Below are positions 42,767 through 52,397 of a stretch of 64,000 nt of DNA, piece after piece; the first letter of the stretch is position 1; the number at the start of each line of letters is the position of its first letter. The DNA comes from Odoribacter lunatus (GTDB lineage: Bacteria; Bacteroidota; Bacteroidia; Bacteroidales; Marinifilaceae). Made by a program: the position numbers and the translations under genes. The notes under the pieces were generated by a model that saw nothing but the letters and a program-made list of their open reading frames with translations, did not search any database and was not told where the DNA came from. Location of the stretch: the NCBI RefSeq assembly GCF_943193135.1, contig NZ_CALPCZ010000008.1:20996-84995 (forward strand). Reading direction: 5' to 3'.

Positions 42767-44579
42767 TCTCTTCTACTAAAGAATCATTAAAAAAATCATT
42801 TACAATTTTTGCCTTAGAAACCCCAATGGCAACGGCTAATTCTGTTAAATTAGCTTTACGAATATTTTCAACGGATTTAAAATGCCGTATAAGTTGCTCT
42901 TCCGTTTTCTTTCCTATCCCTTTTATATCATTTAAAATACTCTTCGTCAGTGGTTTTTCTCTCAATTGACGGTGAAAGGTAATCCCAAATCTATGAGCTT
43001 CATCTCGAATATGCATCAATGTCTTTAATGCCTGAGAATTTTTTGCTAAAAGATATGGGTCTTTATCTCCCGGATAATAAATTTCCTCCATACGTTTCGC
43101 TAATCCTATTATCGCAATTTTACCATGTAAATCAAGCTTCTTAAGACTATTCAATGCCGAATGCAATTGTCCCTTTCCTCCATCTATCACAATTAAATCA
43201 GGCAATTCTTTGCCTTCATCCAAAACTCTTTTATAACGTCGATATATAATTTCCTCCATAGAAGCAAAATCATCAGGTCCTTCTACGGTTTTTACATGAA
43301 ATTTTCGATACTCTCTTTTAGCAGGTTTAGCATCAATAAATACAACACAAGACGCAACTGGATTAGTTCCCTGCGTATTAGAGTTATCAAAACACTCCAT
43401 TCTATGAGGCAGGACTGGCAATTTCAATTCAGTTTTAATTGTTTTCAATACATTAAATCTCGAATCTTCTCCTCGTTTTAAACTCCTTTGACGATCTCTG
43501 TCCAATTTAAAATATGCAACATTCCTTTCTGATAATTCCAATAATTGTTTTTTATCTCCAATTTTAGGAATAACGTACTGTAAATCAGACAATTTTATAT
43601 CTGGTTCGAATGGTACAATTATTTCTTTGGATTGACTATTCATTAATTGTCGAATTTCATAAATGGCAAATGCCAAAATCTCTTCCTTTTCTTCTTCTAC
43701 TTTTTTTTCTATTTCTATCGTATGTACTTGATTAACAGACCCATGAATAATTCTAAGATAATTTACATACGCATATTTCTCATCCTCAAGATATGAAAAT
43801 ACATCTATATCATTCAAACTTGGGCTGACAATCATTGATTTTGACTGATATCTACGAAGTTCTTCTATGGCCATTTTTACTTCATTTGCCTTTTCAAACT
43901 CCAAATGAGCAGCCAATTCTTCCATTTTTCGATTCAAATGTCCTAATACAGAAATAATATTGCCCTTCAGAATATTTCGTATCTGTAAAATAAATTCATC
44001 GTATTCTTTATCCGAAATATTTCCAATACAAGGAGCCAAACAATTTCCGATGTGATACTCCAAACACACTTTAAATTTTCTCTCTGAAATTGCCTTGACA
44101 TTCAAGGGTAAACGGCAAGTCCTCAACTTATACAAAGAACGTATTAAAGACATCAATGAATTGGCAAACTTTGCAGAGGTGTAAGGTCCAAAATAATCCG
44201 AACCATTGCGAACAAATTGTCTAGTCAAAAAAACTCGTGGAAAAGGTCCCTTCATAACACAAATCCACGGATAAGTTTTATCATCTTTTAATAAGATATT
44301 ATACTTCGGCTTATATTTTTTTATTAAATTATTTTCGAGTAGTAATGCATCCTGTTCTGTATCAACGACAATATATTTTAAATCACATATTTTACGTACT
44401 AATACCAATGTCTTTGCAGTCTGATTCGTCTTATTCAAATAAGATAACACCCTATTTCTTAGTGATTTAGCCTTCCCGATGTAGATAATTTTACCTGATG
44501 AATCTAAATATTGATAAACTCCCGGCTTCATGGGTAATTTATGTATTTTCTCTTTTAAATCATCATCATATAACGCCAT
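42750..44579 (-). CDS. uvrC: Excinuclease ABC subunit C
   Basis: A 609-residue UvrC, the dual-incision nuclease of nucleotide excision repair. The GIY-YIG nuclease is N-terminal (MKPGVYQYLDSSGKIIYIGK, residues 17-36). Next are the UVR motif that binds UvrB (AAHLEFEKANEVKMAIEEL, about 218), the RNase H-like nuclease with MECFDNSNTQGTNPVASCV and DLIVIDGGKGQLHSALN, and C-terminal helix-hairpin-helix repeats (ILNDIKGIGKKTEEQLIRHF). Length is typical. In this phylum it often follows mnmG and apt; here ade takes the middle place, 18 bases upstream. Confidence 0.96.
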   Translation of the reverse strand: MALYDDDLKEKIHKLPMKPGVYQYLDSSGKIIYIGKAKSLRNRVLSYLNKTNQTAKTLVLVRKICDLKYIVVDTEQDALLLENNLIKKYKPKYNILLKDDKTYPWICVMKGPFPRVFLTRQFVRNGSDYFGPYTSAKFANSLMSLIRSLYKLRTCRLPLNVKAISERKFKVCLEYHIGNCLAPCIGNISDKEYDEFILQIRNILKGNIISVLGHLNRKMEELAAHLEFEKANEVKMAIEELRRYQSKSMIVSPSLNDIDVFSYLEDEKYAYVNYLRIIHGSVNQVHTIEIEKKVEEEKEEILAFAIYEIRQLMNSQSKEIIVPFEPDIKLSDLQYVIPKIGDKKQLLELSERNVAYFKLDRDRQRSLKRGEDSRFNVLKTIKTELKLPVLPHRMECFDNSNTQGTNPVASCVVFIDAKPAKREYRKFHVKTVEGPDDFASMEEIIYRRYKRVLDEGKELPDLIVIDGGKGQLHSALNSLKKLDLHGKIAIIGLAKRMEEIYYPGDKDPYLLAKNSQALKTLMHIRDEAHRFGITFHRQLREKPLTKSILNDIKGIGKKTEEQLIRHFKSVENIRKANLTELAVAIGVSKAKIVNDFFNDSLVEEKSDNL

Positions 44580-44597
44580 GTCAGCTTAAAATTACTA

Positions 44598-46235
44598 TTA
44601 ACTTTCTTTGTTTTCTATAAATTCAAAGGATCTAAAATCAAATAATCCTAATTCACCTATTTTTATTTCTGGAATCACAAGTAGTGACATAAATGACAAT
44701 GTCATAAAAGGAGAATCCAATTTACATCCGGTAGTCCTCAATTTTTCTAATAAATCCCCGTATTTTGAAGCGACCCAAAATGCATCTTTATCACTCATAA
44801 TTCCACCTATAGGCAACTCCATCCCAAATAATCCTGAAGAATTTATAACGGCCAAGCCTCCTTTCCCTTCAATTATCCTATTAATAACCTCTGTAATCTC
44901 TTCGTCTTTACATCCTATTGCTAATATATTATGAGAATCGTGTGCAATGCTTGTCGCAAAAGCACCTTCTTTCATGCCTATTCCTTTAATCCATGCTACT
45001 TGTGGCTTTTTATTATTCAAATAGCGATTTAAATAAACTATTTTTAAAATATCCTGTTTTACATCAGAGCAAAAAATATCATCAGTTACGGATTCAAAAT
45101 ACGATTTTAATGTAACTATTTGCTGATTGATTACTTCTATACATACATTTTTCCCTTTAACCACTCTTTTTCTTAAGTCATTTGTATGTATTTTTTCTTG
45201 ACCGAAACGATTTACCGGATGATATTGTTTTTTATGACATACAGAAGAACTTACTACTTCTTTCTCATATAATTTTCTCCCTCCCAAATAGGTTTCTAAT
45301 ACCTCAAGCGATTCTAAATTTGCAATTCTGATAAAATCTGCAAAATCTCCTTCCCGAAGCACTCCTACTGGCAAATTATAATGTATAACGGGATTTAATG
45401 AGGCAATCCTCCATACTGTAAACAAATCATAACCATCTGCAATTGCCTTCCGAACTATTTTATCAATATGTCCATATCGAATAAGATCATCCGGATGAGC
45501 ATCATCTGTACAAAACATTAATAAATCCGGATTAATTTCAATCAAAGACTTCAAGGCTTCATAATTTTTTGCAGCACTACCGTCTCGGATTATAACCTTC
45601 ATCCCTAATTCCAATTTTTCAATTGCTTCTTTTAAATTTGAAGATTCATGATCCGTCGATATTCCTGTCGATATATATCGTCTTAAATTATCTCCCGTAA
45701 GGAATGGCGCATGTCCATCTATTCTTAATTCATACTTCTTTGCTACTTGTATTTTTTTTATAATCTCCGGATTTTCATTTAAAACACCCGGTATATCCAT
45801 TACTTCTGAAAGACATACAAAATTCCCTGTTGCAGCCAATTCTTCTACATCTTTAGAAGTTATTACTCCTCCTGCAAAATCGTATGATGTCGCCGGCACA
45901 CATGACGGAATTCCGAAAAAATATTTTATTCCTGCATCTCGGCTATTTTGTAGCATAAACTGAATTCCTCCCATCCCAAGCACATTAGCTATTTCATGAG
46001 GATCATTTATGACAGCAACTGTTCCCTTTGAAATAACTAAATCAGAGAAATGAATCGGAGTTAGCATCGAACTCTCTATATGAACATGAGCATCTATAAA
46101 TCCGGGAGCAAGATACGTGGAGTAATTATTCCCATTTTCTTCTATTTTTTGGATTTTCCCATTTGAAACAAAAATTGTCCCCGGATATATTTTACGATGA
46201 TGTATGTCTATAATGTTTCCTTCTATTTTTTCCAT
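44598..46235 (-). CDS. ade: Adenine deaminase
   Basis: A 545-residue amidohydrolase that turns adenine into hypoxanthine and ammonia in purine salvage. Metal-binding HxH lies in LAPGFIDAHVHIESSMLTP, with VINDPHEIANVLG, RIDGHAPFLTG and FCTDDAHPDDLIRYGHID after it. The C-terminal domain has IAHDSHNILAIGCKDEE and PIGGIMSD, as in Ade. The start at 46235 (MEKIEGNIIDIHHRKIYPG) matches the family; the frame is open upstream to 46337, but that extension is translated from a parS-like site (VSRGTF) and overlaps mnmG. The gene occupies the place where many Bacteroidota carry apt. Confidence 0.93.
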   Translation of the reverse strand: MEKIEGNIIDIHHRKIYPGTIFVSNGKIQKIEENGNNYSTYLAPGFIDAHVHIESSMLTPIHFSDLVISKGTVAVINDPHEIANVLGMGGIQFMLQNSRDAGIKYFFGIPSCVPATSYDFAGGVITSKDVEELAATGNFVCLSEVMDIPGVLNENPEIIKKIQVAKKYELRIDGHAPFLTGDNLRRYISTGISTDHESSNLKEAIEKLELGMKVIIRDGSAAKNYEALKSLIEINPDLLMFCTDDAHPDDLIRYGHIDKIVRKAIADGYDLFTVWRIASLNPVIHYNLPVGVLREGDFADFIRIANLESLEVLETYLGGRKLYEKEVVSSSVCHKKQYHPVNRFGQEKIHTNDLRKRVVKGKNVCIEVINQQIVTLKSYFESVTDDIFCSDVKQDILKIVYLNRYLNNKKPQVAWIKGIGMKEGAFATSIAHDSHNILAIGCKDEEITEVINRIIEGKGGLAVINSSGLFGMELPIGGIMSDKDAFWVASKYGDLLEKLRTTGCKLDSPFMTLSFMSLLVIPEIKIGELGLFDFRSFEFIENKES

Positions 46236-46295
46236 TATAATATAATCTTTATTTTTTTCATAAATACAGGAAACAACTCTTCGCACCTTTTTGAA

Positions 46296-46311
46296 CGTTC
46301 CACGTGAAACA
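46296..46311. promoter_or_regulatory. parS centromere-like site (ParB binding)
   Basis: CGTTCCACGTGAAACA matches the bacterial parS consensus TGTTCCACGTGAAACA at 15 of 16 positions. It lies between the mnmG stop and the ade start, where neither protein is constrained. ParB/Spo0J dimers bind such sites to organise the origin region. No parA or parB gene is in the window, so the protein must be encoded elsewhere. I saw no second copy in this window. Confidence 0.75.
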
Positions 46312-46333
46312 AACCACTCTTCGCTGAAAAAAA

Positions 46334-48217
46334 TCAACGTCCCATTAGAATCAAAAGTACATTTATATCCGCAGGTGATACCCCACTAATTCTTGATGCT
46401 TGTCCTATTGTCCTCGGTTGTATCTTGGCAAGTTTTTGACGAGCCTCAATAGATAAATTCGTCAATTCCTCATAATTAAACTTCCCCGCTATAACCAAAT
46501 CTTCCAAACGATGTAATTTATCTGCTAACTGACGTTCCCGTTCTATATACCCAGAATATTTTATTAATATTTCGGCTGCTTCCATATGTTCCTCACACAT
46601 TTCATTCTCAACAATGAATTGTTTCAAAAGAGGCAATGTTTCTAATAAAGAATCTATCGTCAATTGAGGTCTGGTTAAAATATCCACTAATTTCATCCCC
46701 TGTTTTAAAGGCTGGGAATTCAATTTTATCAAACAATCATTAATTTCATCCGGTTTTACACTGAAATTACGAATAAAATTAACCAAATTATCTCTTTTTT
46801 TTATTTTATCGATAAATAAATTATATCTACTATTATCTGCCAAACCTATTTTATAGCCTTTGGGCGTCAGTCGATTATCTGCGTTATCCTGTCGCAATAA
46901 AATACGAAATTCAGCACGAGAAGTAAACATTCTATAAGGCTCATCTACTCCTTTTGTTACCAAATCATCTATCAAAACTCCGATATAAGCTTCATCACGC
47001 CCCAACACAAACTCTTGAGTCGAATGTAATGACAAATGAGCATTTATCGCCGCCATCAATCCTTGAGCAGCAGCCTCTTCATAACCTGTCGTACCATTTA
47101 TCTGACCTGCGAAATATAATCCCTTTATTCGCTTCGTTTCTAAAGTATGATAAAGTTGTGTCGGTGGAAAATAATCATATTCTATCGCATAACCCGGCCT
47201 AAAAATCCGTACCTGTTCAAAACCTTCTACCAAACGCAATCCCCTTAATTGAACATCCCAAGGCAAAGAAGAAGAAAAACCATTCAAGTAAAATTCCGTT
47301 GTATTCTCTCCTTCCGGTTCAAGAAATAAATGATGGCTATTTCTATCGGCAAAAGTATTCAGCTTAGTCTCAATACTTGGACAATAACGTGGACCTATGC
47401 TCTGTATCGTCCCATTAAACAAAGGACTGTCTGCAAATCCCTCCCGAAGTACATTATGCACACGTTCATTCGTATAAGCAAGATAACACACCCTTTGCTT
47501 TAAAGGATAGCTATAATTCATATTTAAATAAGAAAAACGATGAAAATCATCATCTCCTCCCTGCTCTGTCAACTTAGAAAAATCAACACTGCGTCCATCT
47601 ATTCTTACCGGTGTTCCTGTTTTCATTCTTCCTACTTCAAAACCCAATTCTTTCAATTGAGCAGAAATACCAAATGATGCTGGTTCCGAAATTCTTCCTC
47701 CTTGAAAACTAACCCGTCCGACATGCATTAAACCGTTTAAAAACGTCCCATTGGTCAATATTACCCTTTGTGCCTTAAATTCCACCCCCAAAGAAGTATA
47801 TACCCCTATTACCCTATTATCTTCCACTAACAAGCGAACTACATCATCCTGCCATAAATCCAGATTATCAGTATGCTCAAGAATATTTCGCCAATTCGCC
47901 GAAAAACGCATCCGATCACACTGGGCACGGGGACTCCACATAGCAGGACCTTTCGAGCGATTTAACATCCGAAACTGAATGGAACTTTCATCCGTTACGC
48001 GTCCCATCATTCCCCCTAGTGCATCTATTTCTCTGACAATCTGTCCCTTAGCAATACCTCCGACAGCAGGATTACACGACATTTGGGCTATTTTATTCAT
48101 ATCCAACGTTATCAATAACGTCCTGGAACCCAGCGTCGCAGCAGCATAAGCGGCTTCACAACCCGCATGCCCGGCACCCACTACAATTATATCATAATCA
48201 GGTAACAGACCTGTCAT
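46334..48217 (-). CDS. mnmG: tRNA uridine-5-carboxymethylaminomethyl modification enzyme MnmG
   Basis: A 627-residue FAD enzyme that, with MnmE, adds carboxymethylaminomethyl to U34 of several tRNAs. The FAD-binding loop is DIIVVGAGHAGCEAAYAAA (residues 9-27). QMSCNPAVGGIAKGQIVREI, GRMKTGTPVRIDGR, CPSIETKL and FLEPEG follow as MnmG motifs, and the helical C-terminal domain ends LNVLLILMGR. It starts 2 bases after the stop of ybeY, within a six-gene minus-strand run. Its next neighbour downstream is the parS-like site and ade. Confidence 0.97.
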   Translation of the reverse strand: MTGLLPDYDIIVVGAGHAGCEAAYAAATLGSRTLLITLDMNKIAQMSCNPAVGGIAKGQIVREIDALGGMMGRVTDESSIQFRMLNRSKGPAMWSPRAQCDRMRFSANWRNILEHTDNLDLWQDDVVRLLVEDNRVIGVYTSLGVEFKAQRVILTNGTFLNGLMHVGRVSFQGGRISEPASFGISAQLKELGFEVGRMKTGTPVRIDGRSVDFSKLTEQGGDDDFHRFSYLNMNYSYPLKQRVCYLAYTNERVHNVLREGFADSPLFNGTIQSIGPRYCPSIETKLNTFADRNSHHLFLEPEGENTTEFYLNGFSSSLPWDVQLRGLRLVEGFEQVRIFRPGYAIEYDYFPPTQLYHTLETKRIKGLYFAGQINGTTGYEEAAAQGLMAAINAHLSLHSTQEFVLGRDEAYIGVLIDDLVTKGVDEPYRMFTSRAEFRILLRQDNADNRLTPKGYKIGLADNSRYNLFIDKIKKRDNLVNFIRNFSVKPDEINDCLIKLNSQPLKQGMKLVDILTRPQLTIDSLLETLPLLKQFIVENEMCEEHMEAAEILIKYSGYIERERQLADKLHRLEDLVIAGKFNYEELTNLSIEARQKLAKIQPRTIGQASRISGVSPADINVLLILMGR

Positions 48218-48218
48218 T

Positions 48219-48647
48219 TTACACCGTTTTAAGAAGATCTAAGCAAATATTTTCATTCTTCCGCATAAGAACACTATCCGGATCCGTTTTGTCTTTAAAA
48301 CCGATTAAATGAAGTATCGAATGACATATAACTCTATGAAACTCGGATTCAAAATCAACATTAAACAAAACGGCATTAGAACGTACTGTATCCAAACTAA
48401 TAAAAACATCTCCGGAAAGAATCCGGTTATCACAATAATCAAATGTTATCACATCCGTATAATAATCGTGATTCAGATATTTTCGATTTACGTCAATAAT
48501 ATAATCGTCACTACAAAAAATAAATGATATCGCTCCCACCTCTTTTGAATAATGCGAAGCAATAGCATCAAGCCACCTATTCACTACATACTCCGAGAAA
48601 AAAGAAGGAAGTTCCACACCCTCTTCATAAAACAAAACTTCTCTCAT
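48219..48647 (-). CDS. ybeY: Endoribonuclease / rRNA maturation factor YbeY
   Basis: A 142-residue zinc-dependent RNase for 16S rRNA 3' end maturation and ribosome quality control. The metal motif appears as HRVICHSILHLIGFKDKTD. The two His of H-x3-H are present, while the third, His in the E. coli G-Y-D-H form, is replaced by K-D-K, a variant I know from other Bacteroidota. N-terminal strands FIFCSDDYIIDVNRKYLNHD fit the family. It sits between the anti-sigma-type ATPase (8 bases) and mnmG (1 base). Confidence 0.92.
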   Translation of the reverse strand: MREVLFYEEGVELPSFFSEYVVNRWLDAIASHYSKEVGAISFIFCSDDYIIDVNRKYLNHDYYTDVITFDYCDNRILSGDVFISLDTVRSNAVLFNVDFESEFHRVICHSILHLIGFKDKTDPDSVLMRKNENICLDLLKTV

Positions 48648-48655
48648 AAAAACAA

Positions 48656-49054
48656 TTAAAGATCGAAAACCAAAGTCACTTTCGCTCCATTGTTTTCAAA
48701 CAATAATTCATCTGACAAGGTCTTCATGACATACAATCCGCGTCCGGCCACCTTTTCAATATTATCAGGCAAGGTCGGATCGGGTATATGCGTATAATCA
48801 AAACCTTCTCCTTCATCCTGAACGGAAACATAAAGTCTGTTATTTTCCTGCCATGCTTCCAAAATGACTTTTTTCTCCGGTATCAGCTTATTTCCGGAAA
48901 GAATAGCATTATTAACAGCTTCTATCACAGGCAAACTGATTTTTCCAAATAACTCGGATTTCAAATCAAAAGTTTCAATAAAACTTTCAATAAAATTTTC
49001 CACTCTTACTATATTTCCTACTTCGGAAGAAATAGTCAAATTCAATCTATTCAT
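48656..49054 (-). CDS. RsbW/SpoIIAB-like ATP-binding protein
   Basis: About 132 residues of a GHKL-type ATPase. The N-box is in ISLPVIEAVNNAILSGN, the G1 box in SVQDEGEGFDYTHIPDP, and G2 in VAGRGLYVMKTLSDEL. Such stand-alone domains are anti-sigma factor kinases or response partners; its target here is unknown. I chose the start MNRLNLTISSE at 49054; the frame begins at 49063 with MVM. It overlaps the end of the DUF4175 gene by 8 bases and precedes ybeY. Confidence 0.83.
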   Translation of the reverse strand: MNRLNLTISSEVGNIVRVENFIESFIETFDLKSELFGKISLPVIEAVNNAILSGNKLIPEKKVILEAWQENNRLYVSVQDEGEGFDYTHIPDPTLPDNIEKVAGRGLYVMKTLSDELLFENNGAKVTLVFDL

Positions 49055-52000
49055 CATCACCAAGCTTGATATAATAATTATTAAACAAATTTTTGAAATA
49101 AAGATTAAGTTTCATTCCTGACTTTTGTAAATCTGTTCTCATCAATCCCTGTTTTTTACCATTTTTAAAATACAATTCAGGACGTTTAAATTTCATATCT
49201 TCAGCCGTCACTGATGTTCTCTTATCTTCGTACTCTTCTCGTTCTTTAGATGCCTTTTCGGACATCAACAACTTATTATAAATTAAATTATTTCGTTGTA
49301 TCAAATTATTGGTAACCGAATAATTCGCAATATCTCGGATATTATCTTCCAATAACTTATTAACCTCATTCAATAAGCGTCTTTCCTCCTCTGAAAACGA
49401 ACCTTCTCCTGACATAAATTCATTCAAACTCTGGCGAAAAAGTTCATTTTCCCTTATCATCTTACTGATTCCTTGCTGTAAAGGTTTTCCTTTTTCCCCA
49501 TTTTTCATTTTGGAAAGCAGATCTTCCATCTGACGTTTCAAGCCATTTTGAAACTTTTTCAAATTTCCATACCCTTCCTCTTTATCTCCTTTACCGCCTT
49601 TCTGTTGCTTCCCTCCGGGATTATTCGACTTACCGCCTCCTCCCGATTCTCCTTTCTCCGATTTATCCTTCTGCAACGCTTCACTCAAAACCAAAGCAAT
49701 ATCATTCAAATAACTGACAATATACTGCTGTTCTGCCAGTAACTCATTCCGCTTATTATTCTGTATATAATTAGGCAGTAATGCAAATTTAGTCTCAATA
49801 TCATAAAACTTATCATTCAAAACAGACGCAAGCATCAGATTTGTTTTCGCTATTGCCGACAAACTATCTTTTACTATCTTATATTCCAATTTCTTCATAT
49901 CCTGCAAACGCCCTAATTCATTATAACGCGGACTGAGAGAAGAAACATTTCGGAATTGATACAATAAATCTTCCTGCGCAAACGAAATCAATAAGATATT
50001 TTGAATTATTAATTCTATATCTTTTTGAGGCAAAGACATTTGCATAAAATTTTGTTGTTGCTGTTCTTCCATCTCCTCCGACAATTCCTCCATCTTCTTT
50101 TGAATCTCCTTTGACAATTTATCATCCTTCTTTTTATTCTCCGCCGCATTCTTTTCCTGCTGCTGAAGATCCTTTGACAAAGCATCAAACTTTTCATCAA
50201 GCGATTTCAATTCAAAAGGCTGGGACAATTGATTATTTTCCTCCTTTAACTGATTATAATTGTCTTTTATATCCTCCAACTTTTTCTCTATATCCTGGGC
50301 CAATTCCTTCAAGGAATCGGGAGACACAGACCGCTCATCAGCCGCATCTTCAAACTTATTCTGCTGCTGTTTTAAATTTTCCAGCTGCTGGGAAAGCATA
50401 CTATGCTGCTCCTCTATCTGATAACGTTTCAACAACTCTATATTCCGGTCCAACTCCTCGCTCAACTGGTCAAAACCAAGTTTCATTTTCTCATCTATAT
50501 TCCGGAACTTTTCTTTACTAAACTCTTCCGAAAGTTTGCTGAACTCCTCCATCAATTTCTTCATCTCATCATCCATAATCTTATCCAGCAACTCCTGTAT
50601 CTTCTGCTGCTTCATCTGAAGAACACTATCCTGTTTAGTAAAATTATTATTTAAAACTGCTTTCTTCTTATTCTGTTCTTTTACCTCTGTCAGTAACTTA
50701 TCCAATTTCTCTTTTTTCTCTACAATATCCTTTGAAAGCTGCTGTTTTTCCCAATTATCCACCGAATTGTCCAACATCTTCTTCTGGAGGTCTTTTACCC
50801 CGGCTACAATCTCCTTCGCCAATTTTTCTGCCTCACTCATAGCCGTATTCACTGTAGCATTTGTTTCCGAATTAAAATCAAATATTGTATTCAAGTCAGG
50901 TAACGAATAATTCTTTGCATCGGAACGGGTACTTTTAGGACCCGATACATTATCATTGTCAAACACTTCAAAAAAGTATTGTATCTGAACTTTATCCGTA
51001 CCGGCAAATTCGGCAAAATTAAATTCAAAATAAAACTCCTGCGTTGTGATGTTATTGTTAATACGTACCGGAACAATCGTATGGTTCTGTCCGTTCAACG
51101 AATAATTGAAACGCAAATCGGAAAATCCGTAATCGTCCGTGATAACCCCATAAAAATAGTACAACGACGTATTCAACGAATCCTGCAATTCGGACACTTG
51201 TATGCCCGGATATAGATCAGGAATGCAAGAAACATTGAAATTCATCAAATTCTTTCGCACAAAATCGGAATTGGAACCTAACAAAACATATTCCCCCGAT
51301 GTCGTCACACGCTGCGAAAAATCAATGGCATCTGCTGATTTCAAAGGCAAATGTGATACTTTATCCTCTACTTGTAAAAACAATGTGTCTACATTAGATA
51401 AATCTATATGAAAACGTAAAACAGAACCATACAAAGCCCGAAAATCAACAACGTCTTTCAATACTTCAGCTTTCAGACCCGTATAAGAAGGAGGAATAAC
51501 TGTCACTTTATATCCGATAACTTCCGGAGTAGGCAATACCCGTATCAAATAATCTTTACTTACGGCATCTCCCGTTCTAAAATAGAAACGGATATCATTA
51601 TTCACCATATCAAAATCATAAGTAAAAATCGAATCTTTCCGTGTCATTAAAAATTCGCCTCCGCCATAACATACAAAAACATTTTCCACTGAAAAAAACG
51701 GACTTTCCACCTTTAAACGTAATTGAAAAGCCTTTCCGTATTCCGTATCCAAAGTCTCGTTTAAAAGCAAAAAATCAACATTTAAACGAGGATTATTCAC
51801 AACTTTGTAATCCGCCATATCCCGATACAAACGAGAAAAATTCCCCCCGTTTAAAAAAAGAATCCCTGACAAAATAACCAAAACAGACAAAGGCCTTAGA
51901 AAAGATTTCAAAGGAAAATCCACACATATCTTTTTCTCCTTTAGCAGTTGATACTTTTGGACAAAAGCAGCCTTTTTCAGCTCCTCATCTCCCGAAATAC

Positions 52001-52370
52001 TGTCAGTAAGAAAAGCCAAATCGTACAGACTTACAAAAACGTCATTCAATATTGGCAAACGGTATAAAATACGTTTCAGTAATCGTTTGTTGCTTAAATC
52101 AAAAGAAACAGCGAAAAAATACAGAGGTCTGCACAGAAAAAAAACAATAAGAAAAATTACTGCGGTCAAAAACAGGAAAAAAGCTATCCTCTTAAAAAAT
52201 ACAGTAACCGGAAAAACAGCAAGAAAAATATAATATACACACAAATACAACAACACGAAAAGAGCCAAAACCGAAACTCCTTTCAGTAAATCCATTAAAA
52301 GTAATTCAACCCTGAAACGGGACAAAATTCCTTTTAAATCTTCTTTTAAACTAGCATATTCATCTTTCAT
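49047..52370 (-). CDS. DUF4175 large membrane and coiled-coil protein
   Basis: 1107 residues. The N-terminus has about three membrane helices (GVSVLALFVLLYLCVYYIFL, FFLFLTAVIFLIVFFLCRPL, PLSVLVILSGILFL). A beta-rich part follows (residues about 180-500: VIPPSYTGLKAEVLKDVVDF and others). Next is a long Glu/Lys/Gln-rich coiled coil (about 510-800), a QQNFMQMSLPQKDIEL segment, and a Gly-rich linker GESGGGGKSNNPGGKQQKGG. The order resembles DUF4175 as I know it. It is probably an envelope protein facing the periplasm. Function unknown. It is the first gene of the run to mnmG, overlapping the ATPase gene. Confidence 0.82.
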   Translation of the reverse strand: MKDEYASLKEDLKGILSRFRVELLLMDLLKGVSVLALFVLLYLCVYYIFLAVFPVTVFFKRIAFFLFLTAVIFLIVFFLCRPLYFFAVSFDLSNKRLLKRILYRLPILNDVFVSLYDLAFLTDSISGDEELKKAAFVQKYQLLKEKKICVDFPLKSFLRPLSVLVILSGILFLNGGNFSRLYRDMADYKVVNNPRLNVDFLLLNETLDTEYGKAFQLRLKVESPFFSVENVFVCYGGGEFLMTRKDSIFTYDFDMVNNDIRFYFRTGDAVSKDYLIRVLPTPEVIGYKVTVIPPSYTGLKAEVLKDVVDFRALYGSVLRFHIDLSNVDTLFLQVEDKVSHLPLKSADAIDFSQRVTTSGEYVLLGSNSDFVRKNLMNFNVSCIPDLYPGIQVSELQDSLNTSLYYFYGVITDDYGFSDLRFNYSLNGQNHTIVPVRINNNITTQEFYFEFNFAEFAGTDKVQIQYFFEVFDNDNVSGPKSTRSDAKNYSLPDLNTIFDFNSETNATVNTAMSEAEKLAKEIVAGVKDLQKKMLDNSVDNWEKQQLSKDIVEKKEKLDKLLTEVKEQNKKKAVLNNNFTKQDSVLQMKQQKIQELLDKIMDDEMKKLMEEFSKLSEEFSKEKFRNIDEKMKLGFDQLSEELDRNIELLKRYQIEEQHSMLSQQLENLKQQQNKFEDAADERSVSPDSLKELAQDIEKKLEDIKDNYNQLKEENNQLSQPFELKSLDEKFDALSKDLQQQEKNAAENKKKDDKLSKEIQKKMEELSEEMEEQQQQNFMQMSLPQKDIELIIQNILLISFAQEDLLYQFRNVSSLSPRYNELGRLQDMKKLEYKIVKDSLSAIAKTNLMLASVLNDKFYDIETKFALLPNYIQNNKRNELLAEQQYIVSYLNDIALVLSEALQKDKSEKGESGGGGKSNNPGGKQQKGGKGDKEEGYGNLKKFQNGLKRQMEDLLSKMKNGEKGKPLQQGISKMIRENELFRQSLNEFMSGEGSFSEEERRLLNEVNKLLEDNIRDIANYSVTNNLIQRNNLIYNKLLMSEKASKEREEYEDKRTSVTAEDMKFKRPELYFKNGKKQGLMRTDLQKSGMKLNLYFKNLFNNYYIKLGDDE

Positions 52371-52397
52371 TCCCTACCGTTAATCAATCTTATTACA

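Noticed and set aside
46236..46337. N-terminal extension of adenine deaminase
   Set aside because: Overlaps the mnmG 3' end and is translated from the parS-like site; the family start is the Met at 46235.
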